From Chionoecetes opilio (taxonomy: Eukaryota; Arthropoda; Malacostraca; Decapoda; Majidae), in contig JACEEZ010024172.1 of NCBI GenBank assembly GCA_016584305.1, positions 357,126-421,125 of the forward strand: a stretch of DNA of 64,000 nucleotides, given 5' to 3'. A program made the translations under genes and the position numbers. This document shows, piece by piece, positions 43,844 through 57,359 of the stretch. The notes beneath the pieces were generated by a model. It was given only the letters and a program-made list of their open reading frames with translations, did not search any database and was not told the origin of the DNA. Within the stretch, counting starts at the first letter, position 1. Every line of letters starts with the position of its first letter.

Positions 43844-44080
43844 CTGTAGATAACACTATAGTCGTCACGGTGCACTAATGTCGCCAGGCGCCATATATTA
43901 CGAATTTCACCACTAAAGCATCACTACAGACTTGCATGTGCCACGGAAGAGGCATGTACAGTAGTTTATGTTATGTACCTGTCTTCAGTGACACATACAA
44001 GTCTGTAGTGATGCTAACATTCGTAATATATGGCGCCTGGCGACATTAGTGCACTGCGGCGACTATAGTGTTATCTACGG
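43844..44080. mobile_element. Palindromic TA-type MITE, short form
   Basis: CTGTAGATAACACTATAGTC to GACTATAGTGTTATCTACGG, flanked by TA. Inner arms GGCGCCATATATTACGAAT and ATTCGTAATATATGGCGCC give a hairpin of about 237 bp. Confidence 0.9.
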
Positions 44081-44131
44081 TAGAGAAATTCTTACTGAGC
44101 GTCTTACTTAATGAGTGTTGCTAAGGCGAGA

Positions 44132-44134
<3 letters not shown>

Positions 44135-44182
<48 letters not shown>

Positions 44183-44200
44183 ACACACACACACCACACA
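44135..44200. repeat. (CA)n microsatellite
   Basis: About 27 CA units with one CATACA interruption. Confidence 0.95.
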
Positions 44201-44604
44201 AAAAAAAAAAAGTATGGCAAAAAGTATACAAAAAATGCACGAAAAAGAAAAGGAAAATATTGAACGAAATAAAAAAATTGCATTAAAATAAAATCTGGTG
44301 AAAAAAAAAAAAAAAAATTTTTTTGTTTTGGGTTGAAGGAAGAAAATATCAAAAACAACGTTGAATTAAAGAAAATGTGGGAAACGACGTAAAACTAAAC
44401 TTCTGGTTAATATAAATATACTACGAAAGAACGAACGCTAGTGAAGAAGAAAGAATTCCTAGATATTAGTGATTGGATTGAAAAAATTGACGGATAAAAT
44501 GAAGAAATTAGTTTTGGTGAAGATACGATTTTTTTTTATATTCTAATTACAAAGAAAAAAACTTTGATGATTTAAGGAAATATATGCACTGCTAAAAAAT
44601 CAAA

Positions 44605-45130
<526 letters not shown>

Positions 45131-45226
45131 ATCACTGCCCATTAACCTGCCAGTGTCACTTTTTCTCACGTGTGGCATTCCAAAGTAAAGGATACAAAAT
45201 CTCACCTAAAACTGTTTCATGTGTGA

Positions 45227-45755
<529 letters not shown>

Positions 45756-46061
45756 TGCGGACTAAAAGAGGAAATATTTTGTCGTCGGGGAACCATCCAA
45801 CCACACAACCCTCCGATAAATACCTCCAAATCCTTCCTCCCCCCCTCCGCCCTATTTTCCCCCCACTCTACCCCCTCCTCTTCCTCTCCCTCCCCTAAGC
45901 TCATCCCTCCCATCCCTCCCTCCCTCTCACACAGACGAAAATAACAAGATAGTTGAATATGGCGTGAAACATCCGTAGAATGATTTCATGAGAATGATTA
46001 CGAAGGATTCCAAAGACTACACAATAATCGGAACATTGGGAGAGAGTACAGACGAGGGAGG

Positions 46062-46370
46062 AGGAGGAGGAGGAGGAGGAGGAGGAGGAGGGAGGAGGAG
46101 AGGAGGAGGAGGAGGAGGAGGAGGAGGAGGAGGAGGAGATGAGTACATAGGAATACATAGGAATAACAGACACCAGGAGACCTATTGGTCCATAACGAGG
46201 GTATCTGCTGAACTACATACTACTAAATATCACTGCATGTAAGAGGACAGTTAGAAATGGATACTAAAGAAGATAGGAACATGGAAGTTTCGTAGTGAAG
46301 AATGATAGGATATGAAGTATGCTAACTACAACTACCACTAACACTAATCGATCCGGGGGACTATTATATG
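46062..46370 (-). mobile_element. 3'-UTR copy of LINE 'B' family with (CTC)n tail
   Basis: The GGA array (46057-46138) followed by CATAGGAATAACAGACACCA, TATCTGCTGAACTACATACT and CTAATCGATCCGGGGGACTA matches the 3' UTRs at 59.7 and 60.9 kb. Only the UTR is present. Confidence 0.75.
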
Positions 46371-46399
46371 AATTAGAAGGTAATACAAAAATATTAGTA

Positions 46400-46495
46400 G
46401 AGGAGGAGGAGGAGGAGGAGGAGGAGGAGGAGGAGGAGGAGGAGGAGGAGGAGGAGGAGGAGGAGGAGAAAGGAGGAGGAGGAGGACAATTAGAG
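46400..46495. repeat. (GGA)n microsatellite
   Basis: About 25 GGA units with a GAAAGGA break. Confidence 0.95.
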
Positions 46496-46573
46496 GAAAA
46501 ATTATTTATCTTTCCTTCTTCTATCCTGCCCCCAATAAGAGATCATTAAGAAGCGAGGTGTTGCGAGAGTAAA

Positions 46574-46690
46574 TAAAGCATAGTGATTGGTGCTCCCCTG
46601 GTGTTGTGTTTGCCGCTCCGCCAATCACAGCGCGGCAAAGTGTGACGTCACGGTTTGTTTTGGTGACGTCATAATGGGAACGTGAGCTAA
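46574..46690. promoter_or_regulatory. Candidate promoter: paired CREs and CCAAT boxes
   Basis: Two perfect palindromic TGACGTCA sites (46643-46650, 46664-46671) are exactly 21 bp apart. Nearby lie an inverted ATTGG (46576 region) and a direct CCAAT (46621-46625) with GC-rich flanks, in an otherwise AT-rich, repeat-filled area. The direction and target gene are unknown. The VKR upstream non-coding exon is one possibility. Confidence 0.4.
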
Positions 46691-46708
46691 ATTAGGTAAT
46701 CTGAGAGG

Positions 46709-46709
<1 letters not shown>

Positions 46710-46793
<84 letters not shown>

Positions 46794-46797
46794 GAGG

Positions 46798-46845
<48 letters not shown>
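46710..46845. repeat. (GA)n microsatellite
   Basis: Two GA runs with a GCGAGAGGAGGAGC break. Confidence 0.97.
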
Positions 46846-46852
<7 letters not shown>

Positions 46853-47017
46853 GTTTAATGGAAAGAAGAAAAGAACAACTTACTCGGTACTTCGTAAATA
46901 CAATAGAATTTTTTTTTTTAAAGTGTGTGGCGTCAACTTTGAGAAACTTTGACGATGTTGGAAAGAAAAAAATAAGGAAATTTATTGAGCCTAAGAAGAA
47001 GTACGAATATAAAACAC

Positions 47018-47037
47018 AGTCACACACACACACACAG

Positions 47038-47086
<49 letters not shown>
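47018..47086. repeat. (CA)n microsatellite
   Basis: CA units with CAGTCACA interruptions. Confidence 0.95.
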
Positions 47087-47089
<3 letters not shown>

Positions 47090-47562
47090 CACAAAACCTA
47101 TAAAATGCCAAGGGTAAAGTTAAGACCATTCTAATTCTGGTTAATAATAAAATAAACAAGAACGTAAAGGCACACAAGAAGTCAGCAAAAACACATTAAA
47201 TAAACAATAAGTCTACAAAAATAAAGCTATTCAGTCTACACAATTATTAATCTCCTGTTTATAGTCTATTTTTTTTAAGTGGCGAAAATTCCATTCTATC
47301 TTAAGGTGCCATGCTTAAAAGTATGCCTCTGTTTACCTGATAATAGGGTTGACTATGATAATATACAACTGTAATTTAGAAGAAGCGTAGTATTTCCTTC
47401 TCCTGGCATCAAATATCAGGCAGTAAGCAGCAAGGGGGCAGGATTTTTCACCTCTTTAAAAAAAACAGACTATAACTACCGCCATGTGTCAGCCCTCGCC
47501 CTGCAGTGATGTCACCTTCTCCTCAAGCTCTAGATCGTATTCCCACACACTTCCCCAAGGCT

Positions 47563-47805
47563 ACATAAGAACATAAGAACATAAGGAAGCTACAAGAGGC
47601 CACGAGACATAAGAACATAAGAACATAAGAACATAAGGGAGCTACAAGAGGCCGCGAGACTTACACGTGGTAGTTCCTGTTACTTAACACTACCTACATC
47701 TACCTTTCATCCCCATCCATGAAATTGTCTAGCCTCCTTGTAAAGCTCCCTATTGACTCCGCACTAATTACCTATAAGAACATAAGAAAATAAGGAAACA
47801 TATCA
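47563..47805 (-). mobile_element. CR1-like LINE 3' fragments, two joined copies
   Basis: ACATAAGAACATAAGAACAT occurs at 47571 and again at 47608. The second copy runs through GAGGCCGCGAGACTTACACG and CCCTATTGACTCCGCACTAA. It then meets another ATAAGAACATAAG at 47774. Confidence 0.75.
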
Positions 47806-47819
47806 TCATAAGTAAAAAA

Positions 47820-48430
47820 GTTCATTCCGTAATAGCATAAGTAACTATCGTTACCGTGAATATATTGATTCTATTAATTATTAACCAGCAAACAGATGTG
47901 GCATTTTATAGTTAAGATATCCGAGGAGATACAAAAAAAACCACCAATCATTAAGAATAAAACTCGGAGGAATTGAACGGTTTTAAAGTATAAAAAAACC
48001 AACTATCATAAAACGCACCTTGGAACTGTCACCAGGGATCAAGAACTCTCGACAGCCGTCGTCGAGTGTTCAATTTGAATTTACAGGTACCAAAATACTA
48101 TTTAACAAGGACTGTTACCCACGGTTTCTGCGTCGGTGATGAATACTATCTTAGCATTGATCATTTCAGGTTGTTTTTTTTTTATTTTTAGTAGGTTATA
48201 TTAGGAGCCATTGTCCAGGTTAGGTTAAAATTTCCACGTCGACGAGTTCTAGTTTGTTATTTCGGCGAGAATTCCCATCGGCGACAGTTCCATAAACTAT
48301 ATAAAACGATTCCAATATGACAATTATTATTCTATAACCCAAGTAGCTAATTAGAAAGTTTTACAAATTCCATCACTTTTTTTCTGCATAACCACGACCA
48401 CTCACTAAACCACACTGATAGAAAAATAAA
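47820..48430. other. AT-rich spacer, no feature seen
   Basis: Apparently unique sequence without ORF, TIR or tandem structure that I can support. Confidence 0.4.
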
Positions 48431-48454
48431 AGGAAAATAGAAAAGAAAGTGTCA

Positions 48455-49112
48455 GGAGAAAAAGTTGCGGGGTGGAAGTTATTGACGAGAGAAAAAAAGT
48501 TGCGGGGTGGAAGTTATTGACGAGAGAAAAAGTTGCGGGGTGGAAGTTATTGAGAGAAGAAAAAGTTGCGGGGTGGAAGTTATTGACGAGAAAAAAAGTT
48601 GCGGGGTGGAAGTTATTGACGAGAGAAAAAAAGTTGCGGGGTGGAAGTTATTGACGAGAGAAAAAAAATTGCGGGGTGGAAGTTATTGACGAGAGAAAAA
48701 AAGTTGCGGGGTGGAAGTTATTGACGAGAGAAAAAAAGTTGCGGGGTGGAAGTTATTGACGAGAGAAAAAAAGTTGCGGGGTGGAAGTTATTGACGAGAG
48801 AAAAAAAGTTGCGTGGTGGAAGTTATTGACGAGAAAAAAAGTGCGGGGTGGAAGTTATTGACGAGAGAAAAAAAGTTGCGGGGTGGAAGTTATTGACGAG
48901 AGAAAAAAAGTTGCGGGGTGGAAGTTATTGACGAGAAAAAAAGTTGCGGGGTGGAAGTTATTGACGAGAAAAAAAGTTGCGGGGTGGAAGTTATTGACGA
49001 GAGAAAAAAAGTTGCGGGGTGGAAGTTATTGACGAGAGAAAAAAAAGTTGCGGGGTGGAAGTTATTGACGAGAGAAAAAAAGTTGAGGGGTGGAAGTTAT
49101 TGATGAGAGAAA
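48455..49112. repeat. 35-bp minisatellite, about 19 copies
   Basis: Units contain AAAGTTGCGGGGTGGAAGTT and ATTGACGAGAGAAA, very homogeneous, with differences mostly in the A-tract length. The high identity suggests recent expansion. Confidence 0.95.
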
Positions 49113-49309
49113 AGTTTATTAATTGCGTACTAATGTAACCACTTAATTGTTCCTCCCAGGGCAAGCAAACAAAGAGTGTGGAGGCAAAGGTGTGGCAAAA
49201 GTGTTCAGCCAATCTGGTTTTATTGGCTATACTTTCTCCTTTTTTCCTTCCCTTGGTACTCCCCTTTGTGACGATGTTGCTGATGTTAACCTCTGATGTG
49301 GGTGGCGAT

Positions 49310-50185
49310 CCTTACCTCCTTTCCTATCTCCTCCTCCTCCTCCTCTTCCATATACATCCATCTCCTATCTCCTTCTTCTCCTCCTCTTCCATATACATCC
49401 ATCTCCTATCTCCTCCTCCTCCTCCTCTTCCATATACATCCATCTCCTATCTCCTTCTTCTCCTCCTCTTCCATATACATCCATCTCCTATCTCCTTCTT
49501 CTCCTCCTCTTCCATATACTCTCTCTATCTCCTTCTTCTCCTCTCATACATCCTCTCCTACCCTCCTCCTCTCGTCCATATACATCTATCCTATCTCCTT
49601 CTTCTCCTCTTCCATATACATCCATCTCCTATCTCTCTCTCTCTTCCATTACATCCATCCCCTATCTCCTCCTCCTCTTCCATATACATCCTCTCCTATC
49701 TTCCTCCTCTTCCATATACTCCTCTCCTATCTCCTCCTCCTTTCCATATACATCCATCTCCTATCCCTCCCTTCTTCCATATACATTCATCTCCTATCTC
49801 CTTCTCTTCCTCTTCATATACATCCATCTCCTATCTCCTCCTCCTCTTCCATATACATCCATCTCCTATCTCCTCCTCCTCTTCCATATACATCCATTTC
49901 CTATCTCCTCCTCCTCTTCCATATACATCCATCTCCTATTCTCCTCCTCCCCCTTCCATATACATCCATCTCCTATCTCCTCCTCCTCCTCTTCCATTAC
50001 ATCCATCTCCTATCTCCTTCTTCTCCTCTTCCATATACATCCATCTCCTATCTCCTCCTCCTCTTCCATATACATCCATCTCCTATCTCCTCTTCCTCTT
50101 CCATATACACCCATCTCCTATCTCCTTCTCTTCCTCTTCCATATACATCCATCTCCTATCTCCTTCTTCTCCTCCATTCATACAT
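49310..50185. repeat. About 38-bp minisatellite, block 1
   Basis: Units TCTTCCATATACATCCATCT and CCTATCTCCTCCTCC, about 23 copies with slippage in CTC tracts. The 400-600-residue Ser/Pro/Ile/His ORFs on the plus strand are by-products. Confidence 0.95.
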
Positions 50186-50334
50186 ATACATTCCCCTTCC
50201 TCTTCCTCCTTCACCTACTTCAAAATACCTTCCTCCTCCTCCTCCTACTCCTTCATACATTTCTCTTCCTCCTTTACCTACTCCTTCATACATTCCTCTC
50301 CTTCTTCCTCCTATTATTATTATTATTACTATTT

Positions 50335-50445
50335 TGTGTGTGTGTGTGTGTGTGTGCATGAGGTTCTGCTTTAAACACACACACACACACACACACACCA
50401 CACACACACCACACACACACACACAGTCACACACACACACACACT
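50335..50445. repeat. (GT)n and (CA)n microsatellites
   Basis: A short GT run faces a CA run with CACCACACAC breaks. Confidence 0.95.
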
Positions 50446-50689
50446 TCCGGTCAGCAGGGTGTCACGTGACAGTTCCACGTGCACACACTTCTCTGTTCCT
50501 CTTCCTCTTGATCACATTCTCCTCTTCCTCCTCTTTCATCTACACTCTCGCTCTAACTTCCTATTTCTTCCTCCCATTCTTATATATTTTTTATTCACCC
50601 ATATTTTCTTCTGTCCCACTTACTCTCTGGCTTAACCTTCGTATTCCTATCCTTCTATTCTACTTCTATCCCATTCTTTTGCTTGTCTT

Positions 50690-50840
50690 CCTATCTCCTC
50701 CTCCTCCTCCTCTTCCATATACATCCATCTGCTATCTCCTTCTTCTCCTTCTCTTCCATATACATCCATCTCCTATCTCCTCCTCCTCTTCCATATACAT
50801 CTATTTTCTCCTCCTCCTCCTCCTCTTCCATAACATCCAT
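50690..50840. repeat. About 38-bp minisatellite, block 2
   Basis: Same unit as block 1, four copies, separated from it by about 500 bp. Confidence 0.9.
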
Positions 50841-51170
50841 CCTCCCCTTTCATTCATTTCTTTCATAACTTCATTCATCGTGCAAAATTTTCCCCCAATC
50901 ATTCATTCCTTCACTTCTTCAATCATTCCCATTCATCACATAATCTGTTCTTCATTCACGCCCTCACTCCTTCCTTCTCCTTTTGTTTATTCGATTTATT
51001 TTCCATTTTCTCTCCTTCCCTCTTCCTCTTCTTCACCTCTTCCCTCCTTCATTTCTCCTCACCATCGCGTTTTATCTGTTAATCACATTTTCTCATGAAT
51101 TCCATTTTTACCTGACGGAACATAGATCGCCATTAAATTTTTCTTAGTCCGCCTCTCCCATTAGATGCAT

Positions 51171-51303
<133 letters not shown>

Positions 51304-51526
51304 CTAGAGAGTCTTGCACAGTACAACTGTGCAAGAGTTCAAGGAACTTGTGAACGCGTGGCTGCCGAGGTGAAGGCAAGGAGATCACAATTATCACGAG
51401 TTAGGCTTTTAGATAGGGAACACTAATTATGTCTCCTTTAGCCTGTAAATGTTACAATTATTTATGTAATGTAAATAGTAACTTACTCTGTAATGATGTT
51501 TTTTGTAACCCGGTAAAAAAAATAAA

Positions 51527-51765
<239 letters not shown>

Positions 51766-52058
51766 GTGTGTGCAAGATTAACTTGCATGGCAGCTTACCT
51801 TTACCTCCTCTAAAGTAAGATTAATGTAGTTACGAAGGTTGGGGAGGGGAAATGGAGGGGAGGGACGGGGGGGGCAAAGAAGGGGGGGGAGAAGAGGAGA
51901 GAGGGGAGGAAGAGGAGGGAGGAGCTAGTGGGGGTAAGGAAGGGGGGAGAGAAGGGGAGAGAGGGGAGGAAGGGGGGAAGATTTGAACACCTGTAAGATA
52001 AGCAAAGGTAAGGAGTGTCTTTGTGTGTATTCATTCATGTTATTAAATAAGTGAAAGG

Positions 52059-52059
<1 letters not shown>

Positions 52060-52133
<74 letters not shown>

Positions 52134-52235
52134 AGTAGTGGTAGTAGTAGTATAGTAGTTGTCGTAATAGTAAAAGTAGTAGTAGTGGTAGGGGTAGGGT
52201 AGTGGTAGTAGTAGTAGTACATAGTAGTAGTAGAA

Positions 52236-52332
<97 letters not shown>

Positions 52333-52335
52333 GAT
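52060..52335. repeat. (AGT)n microsatellite
   Basis: Long GTA/AGT arrays with a degenerate centre (GTAGTGGTAGGGGTAGGG). Confidence 0.95.
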
Positions 52336-52717
52336 AAAAAAAAGAACTACACAATCATCGCTCTTATTGTAGTTCTTATCACCATGTTTGTGTTTACTTA
52401 TCAATACTGTTGTTGTTCTTATCATTAATGCTGACCGACATTGACTGCACCTGCGTCGATAACAATTAATATTCACCTGTTCCCGGCCCCTGTAAGGTCA
52501 TTGTCGTTGGCGAGATCATGGCCGATAGAGAATGACCTCTTAGAATGGCGCTAATCGGTTCACTCCTGTATTACATTAAACCTACGCAGGACCAGATTAT
52601 CCAAACTTAGGCTACAAAACAAGTCACACGGCCAGACAAGTTCCTATTGGTTTTTTTTATCTTGTCATTCTTCTTCTCTCCTCTCTATATTTGGTCTTCC
52701 TCTCATCATCTCCTGTT

Positions 52718-52910
52718 TCTTCTTCTTCTTCTTCTTCTTCTTCTTCTTCTTCTTCTTCTTCTTCTTCTTCTTCTTCTTCTTCTTCTTCTCTTCTCTTCTC
52801 TTTCTTCCTCACATCATCTCCTGTCTCTTCTTCTTCTCTCCTCTCTCTTCTTCTTCCTTTGGTCTTCCTTTCATTATCTCCTGTCTCTTCTCATTCTTCT
52901 TCTCTCCTCT
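52718..52910. repeat. (CTT)n and derived TCTCCTGTCTCTTC units
   Basis: About 23 CTT units, then three TTCCT...ATCATCTCCTG repeats that lead up to the Harbinger-like element. Confidence 0.9.
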
Positions 52911-52916
52911 CTCTTA

Positions 52917-53615
52917 AGGCTGATTCACACTGGCGTTTTTTCGGCATTTTTATCTGACGAGAAGTCGGTCTCTTGCGGGCTAGTGCGGAGATTACGTTCA
53001 CACACGCAATTCGTTTCGGGAGACAAATCTTCTTCTTCTTCTTCTTCTTCTTGTGACCTTTTCTGCTTTTAGTATCGCTTTATAGGTCGTCTGTCAAGCT
53101 CGTGCTCGATCTTGTTGTTGTTCCCGCGTCCCCGCCATCAACAAGTAGTGTACATTCTTCAACCATGAATCGTGGCACCCGTATCCGATGTACTCTCATT
53201 GCTGCTGCACTAGCCCTAGCGTTGGATGATGAGGAGCCATCACGCGTCTGGACTCGTCCATGGATAGCCAGAAGGCGAAAAATTTCGGTATTATATGTAT
53301 CGCCATTGGCATGGAACATTTGGATTCAAATTAAGGATGAAAAGATCTGCACGATGATGTAAGTGAAATTTGTTAGTTTTTAGTGCCCAATACCGAAATT
53401 ATACCAATAATTGGGGTGATTTGGGAGAGGGTGGTGCTGGCTTCTGCGTTTATTTGAATTTGGCGCGCGAAATTCTCGGCAAGTCGGTAGATAAAGACCG
53501 AGCGATCGGTGTGTGATTTTGTTTGAAAACTTATTGCGATCATGACACCAGCCCCAGACCCAGACCCCTTCTCGTCAGATAAAAATGACGAAAAAACGCC
53601 AGTGTGAATCAGCCT
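52917..53615 (+). mobile_element. PIF/Harbinger-type non-autonomous element (699 bp)
   Basis: TIRs of about 47 bp begin AGGCTGATTCACACTGGCGT at both ends, and the target duplication TTA is at 52914-52916 and 53616-53618. It is almost symmetric and contains the transposase-like fragment at 53165-53362. Confidence 0.87.
53165..53362 (+). pseudogene. Truncated Harbinger transposase N-terminus
   Basis: 65 codons contain VWTRPWIARRRKISVLY, matching the conserved 'W-V-R-P-W-x-x-R-R' start of PIF/Harbinger nucleases. The catalytic DDE part is absent. Confidence 0.6.
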
Positions 53616-53699
53616 TTACTCTCATCATCATCTTCTTCTGTCTCTCCTTCTCTCCTCTCTCTTCCTCTTTCTCTGGTCTCCTTTTCATCATCTCCTATC

Positions 53700-53772
53700 T
53701 ACAGGAACTACCACGTGTAGGCCTCGCGGCCTCTTGTAGCTTCCTTATTTTCTTATGTTCTAATGTTCTTAT
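53700..53772 (+). mobile_element. CR1-like LINE 3' tail fragment, plus orientation
   Basis: CTACCACGTGTAGGCCTCGC, GGCCTCTTGTAGCTTCCTTA and TTTTCTTATGTTCTAATG: the only plus-strand tail of this family in the window. Confidence 0.75.
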
Positions 53773-53849
53773 CTTCCTTCCTTCTTGTCTCTTCTATCTC
53801 CAGCTTAATCCACCTCTTCTCTATTTCTTAATTATCTGCTTTTCTCTTA

Positions 53850-54130
53850 CTATCTCTTCCATCATCCCTCCTTTCTCCTCTCTACTCCTTCATTTTCTCT
53901 TTCTTCTTTCATGCTGCATTCTCTTCCATCATCCCCCCTTTCTCCTCTACTCCTTCATTTTCTCTTTCTTCTTTCATGCTGCATTCTCTTCCATCATCCC
54001 TCCTTTCTCCTCTGTACTCCTTTTTCTTTTTCTCTGCTGCATTCTCTTCCTTCATCCCCCCTTTCTCCTCTACTCCTTCATTTTCTCTTTCTTCTTTCCT
54101 GCATTCTCTATCCAAATTACCATCCTTGCT
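53850..54130. repeat. About 65-bp minisatellite (CATGCTGCATTCTCTTCCAT)
   Basis: Four units of TCTTCCATCATCCCYCCTTT, CTCCTCTACTCCTTCATTTT and CTCTTTCTTCTTTC. Confidence 0.85.
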
Positions 54131-54477
54131 CATTTTCCTTCTTTCTCTACTTATCCGTCACTCTTTCTTCTCTCTCTCTCTCTTTTACTACTTGTTCTCC
54201 TCGTCGCTGTAGTGCTAAAGGCAATCATGGCGTCAGTATTTACAGTGACTCTTTACTATTCCACTGCGCATCCTGATAACGCGTAGAAAGCTGCCGGGAG
54301 GGGGAGGAAGAGGTGGAGGAAGAGATGTGGGTGGAAGGCGGGGATGTGGAGAACCAGGAGGAGGATGGGGAGAGGAGGAGGAGGAGGTGAAGGAGGATGA
54401 GAGACGAGTTAGGGATGGGGGATTGAGGAGGAGGAGGAGGATCTGGCCAGCCAACATTCCTCTCCGCCACATACACG

Positions 54478-54512
<35 letters not shown>

Positions 54513-54929
54513 GTATATTGAAGACACTAACTTTTAACAACTTTCGTAGATGCAAAACTTCAAACGTTCCCTGTGGCCTCAAGTAAATATAAAGGGGAGT
54601 GACGCCCCCTCTGCCCCACTCCAAGGCGCTGTGGGGGTGGTCACGTGGAGGAGGGGGGTTGGGGAGGGTTGGGGGGCATTGGGGCATGGGTAGTGTAACG
54701 CCCTTGTGTTGGGGGTACGGTTTTCAAGGCCGGAGGAGGAGACGGGATGCTTCACAGATTGCCTTTTTCGGGTCAAACATAATTTCTTTCATGGCGCCAA
54801 ATAAAACCAAGTTATTTCTTTCTTCCAGGGTTTATGAGGGCTTGTCATAAGGTCTCAGGGCACGGGGTATGTACGGCATGTCTACTCTAAGCCCTGTAGT
54901 GGTAAACAAACAGTGTGGCGCCAGACAAT

Positions 54930-55035
54930 TACCTACAAGGCAGCCAGTAAAGTGAAGACCAAAATATCCCCTCCATCCTCCCTCCCTCACACACGCACGC
55001 AAGCCCCGCCTCCCGCCCCGCCGCGCTGCCAGACG
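54930..55035 (-). promoter_or_regulatory. Candidate GC-box promoter and first exon
   Basis: On the minus strand GGCGGGGCGGGAGGCGGGGC (55022-55003) carries overlapping GC boxes. About 75 nt downstream comes a potential donor TTGTAG|GTAATT. It is oriented toward VKR and could be its missing 5' exon, but the donor is weak and nothing confirms transcription. Confidence 0.3.
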
Positions 55036-55499
55036 CACAACGATATCAAAACAAACCATGTACACAAACTTCCCCTTACTCGTTCCCCACAAAAACAACA
55101 CAAGACATCCAAAACATAATTAAAATCGCAAATATACTAATATATATAAAAGAATACACATGCTACGATAGTTTTAAGAGTCGTATATCAATCTCCGTAC
55201 GACAGTTACCGCTAAGTTGTACGCAGGCAGACAGACACAAACAGACACACCCACCCAGACTCAGTATTTCATTAGTATAAGGAAGGGAAGTATACACGCT
55301 CGTCTCTTAACCTTGATGCAATGAACTTTAAACTTAAGACTGGTTTGTTTGTTTACCTCCTGACCTCTCCCTTTACGTACCTCCCACAGGCACGGCTCAA
55401 AGGGCACGGCAAAGCGACAACACGAGGGGCATAACATCTTAACAACTCATTTCCCCTCGTCTCCCCTCACTACCAGCTGAAGGGGGGAGGGTACCAAAC

Positions 55500-55626
55500 C
55501 ATCTGTATTACTGCCACATCCACTACTACTACTACTACTTTTCTTATCATTATTATCATCATTATTGGTATTATTATTATTACTACTACATCCACTACTA
55601 CTACTATATTACTACTACTACTACTA
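55500..55626. repeat. (ACT)n/(ATT)n microsatellite
   Basis: CTACTACTACT and TTATTATCATCATTATTGG. The same composition flanks the other side of the adjacent MITE at 56290-56380. Confidence 0.9.
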
Positions 55627-56271
55627 CCGTAGATAACAGTGAAGTCGCCAGGCGCCAAATATTACGAATTATAGCATCACTACTGATTTTTATGTGCCAC
55701 TGAAGATGTTACACAGTAGTTTATATCATGACTGTATAATCTACCCTGTTTCAGCGTTGTTTTATGCTTTGTATCTGCAAGTATAACTGTTGCGCATTTT
55801 GCTTCTCACGTTTTTCTTCGCGCGATGACAGACAGTAAACAGTAGCTTTTCGGGCGACAAGACGCAGACTTGCCAGATCTTTCAAACTTGAATAGAATTT
55901 ATTTTCACGTTGGCAGAGGAATTTTTATATATTCAAGCATCTTCCGCAGCTAATATATATAGAGACTTGTTTTACTTGACCTCTAATTTCCCTGAATTCC
56001 CCAGAGTGGCGACTCAACTGTTGGGTTAAAATACTAGCTGGCGACTTTACTGTAGTAGGTATAGTGAGGTCGCCACTCGATTTTATTTTTGTAATTTGTT
56101 CATTTATAGCCCTAATATGACACAGATGAAGACACAAAATGACACAGACTTTCCAGATAGACCCTTCTAACTTTCCTGAAATCATGGATGTAGAAATGTA
56201 AGTATTAACGCCACCACACGTCTGTAAATAACAAAGAAACGTTGTCCTGGCGACTTCACTGTTATCTACGG
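55627..56271. mobile_element. TA-type MITE, longest form (645 bp)
   Basis: CCGTAGATAACAGTGAAGTC to GACTTCACTGTTATCTACGG with TA flanks. It has about 165 bp of extra internal sequence (around 55790-56040) compared with the 479-bp form. Confidence 0.87.
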
Positions 56272-56511
56272 TACATCGTTACTTCTGCTATCATTATTAT
56301 CATCATTATTGGTATTATTATCACTACTACTATTTCTACTACTACTTCTATTACTACTACTACTACTACTACTACTAAAGGTACTCTCCTACTCCTATTA
56401 CCACTAATACTACAACTTCTACCTAGTACTATTACCACTATACAAATTACGTAATGCATCACAACAATTAACTATATATAAGGTAAAATATGGGGAATAA
56501 GGTAAAGGTCG

Positions 56512-56512
<1 letters not shown>

Positions 56513-56569
<57 letters not shown>

Positions 56570-56754
56570 ACACAAACAAACAAACAATAAATAAGTATAA
56601 CTAAAACCCTTATAATGTCGACCAGTAAGGAATGGTATCATAGAATCTATAACCGTAGCATTCGATACCTTATACTCCTCATTATCTTATCGTCCATTGT
56701 TTTATCGCACACGACCTTATAATGCTCATCTGTTTTACAATACCTCACACACAC

Positions 56755-56809
<55 letters not shown>

Positions 56810-57077
56810 AAAAGAAAGAAGAAGAAAAATGAAGAAGAAAAGAAGATGAATAAAAAGAAAAGAATGAATGAGAAGGAGGAGGAGGAGGAGGAGGAGGAGG
56901 AGGAGGAGGAGGAGAAGAAGAAGAAGAAGAAATAATTGATATAGTGTTGAAAACGTTGTCTTTCACAGGAACGTTCATGTTATTTAATTACTACTACTGG
57001 TTTTTTAGTATTATTGTTGTTTCAGCCATACCTTTAAGAACTAATATAAACTAAATGAATGACAATAGATCGCGCAC

Positions 57078-57129
<52 letters not shown>

Positions 57130-57130
57130 A
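56513..57130. repeat. Three (CA)n runs and a (GGA)n run
   Basis: CA at about 56513-56575, 56745-56808 and 57080-57140; GGA then GAA at about 56875-56932. Confidence 0.95.
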
Positions 57131-57359
57131 CACACACACACGTAGTCCTGCTTCAGTCTCGTTAAAGTCACGTATGAAAGGTGAGTTCAGCAAGCTTGGG
57201 TCTCACCTAATTAAGTCCCCTCCACCTGTTGACTAATTATGCTTCGCGCCTCACCTAACCTAACACCAACACCTGCACAGGGTTATTACTTACAAAGGTT
57301 AATTTAGGTTGCTTTAATACATGTCACCTGAGGAAACGTAGCTACGGTTTATATCTAAT

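Noticed and set aside
49178..51098. 398- and 600-codon plus-strand ORFs
   Set aside because: Frame-preserving translation of the 38-bp CTC/CATATACATC minisatellite; no protein features.
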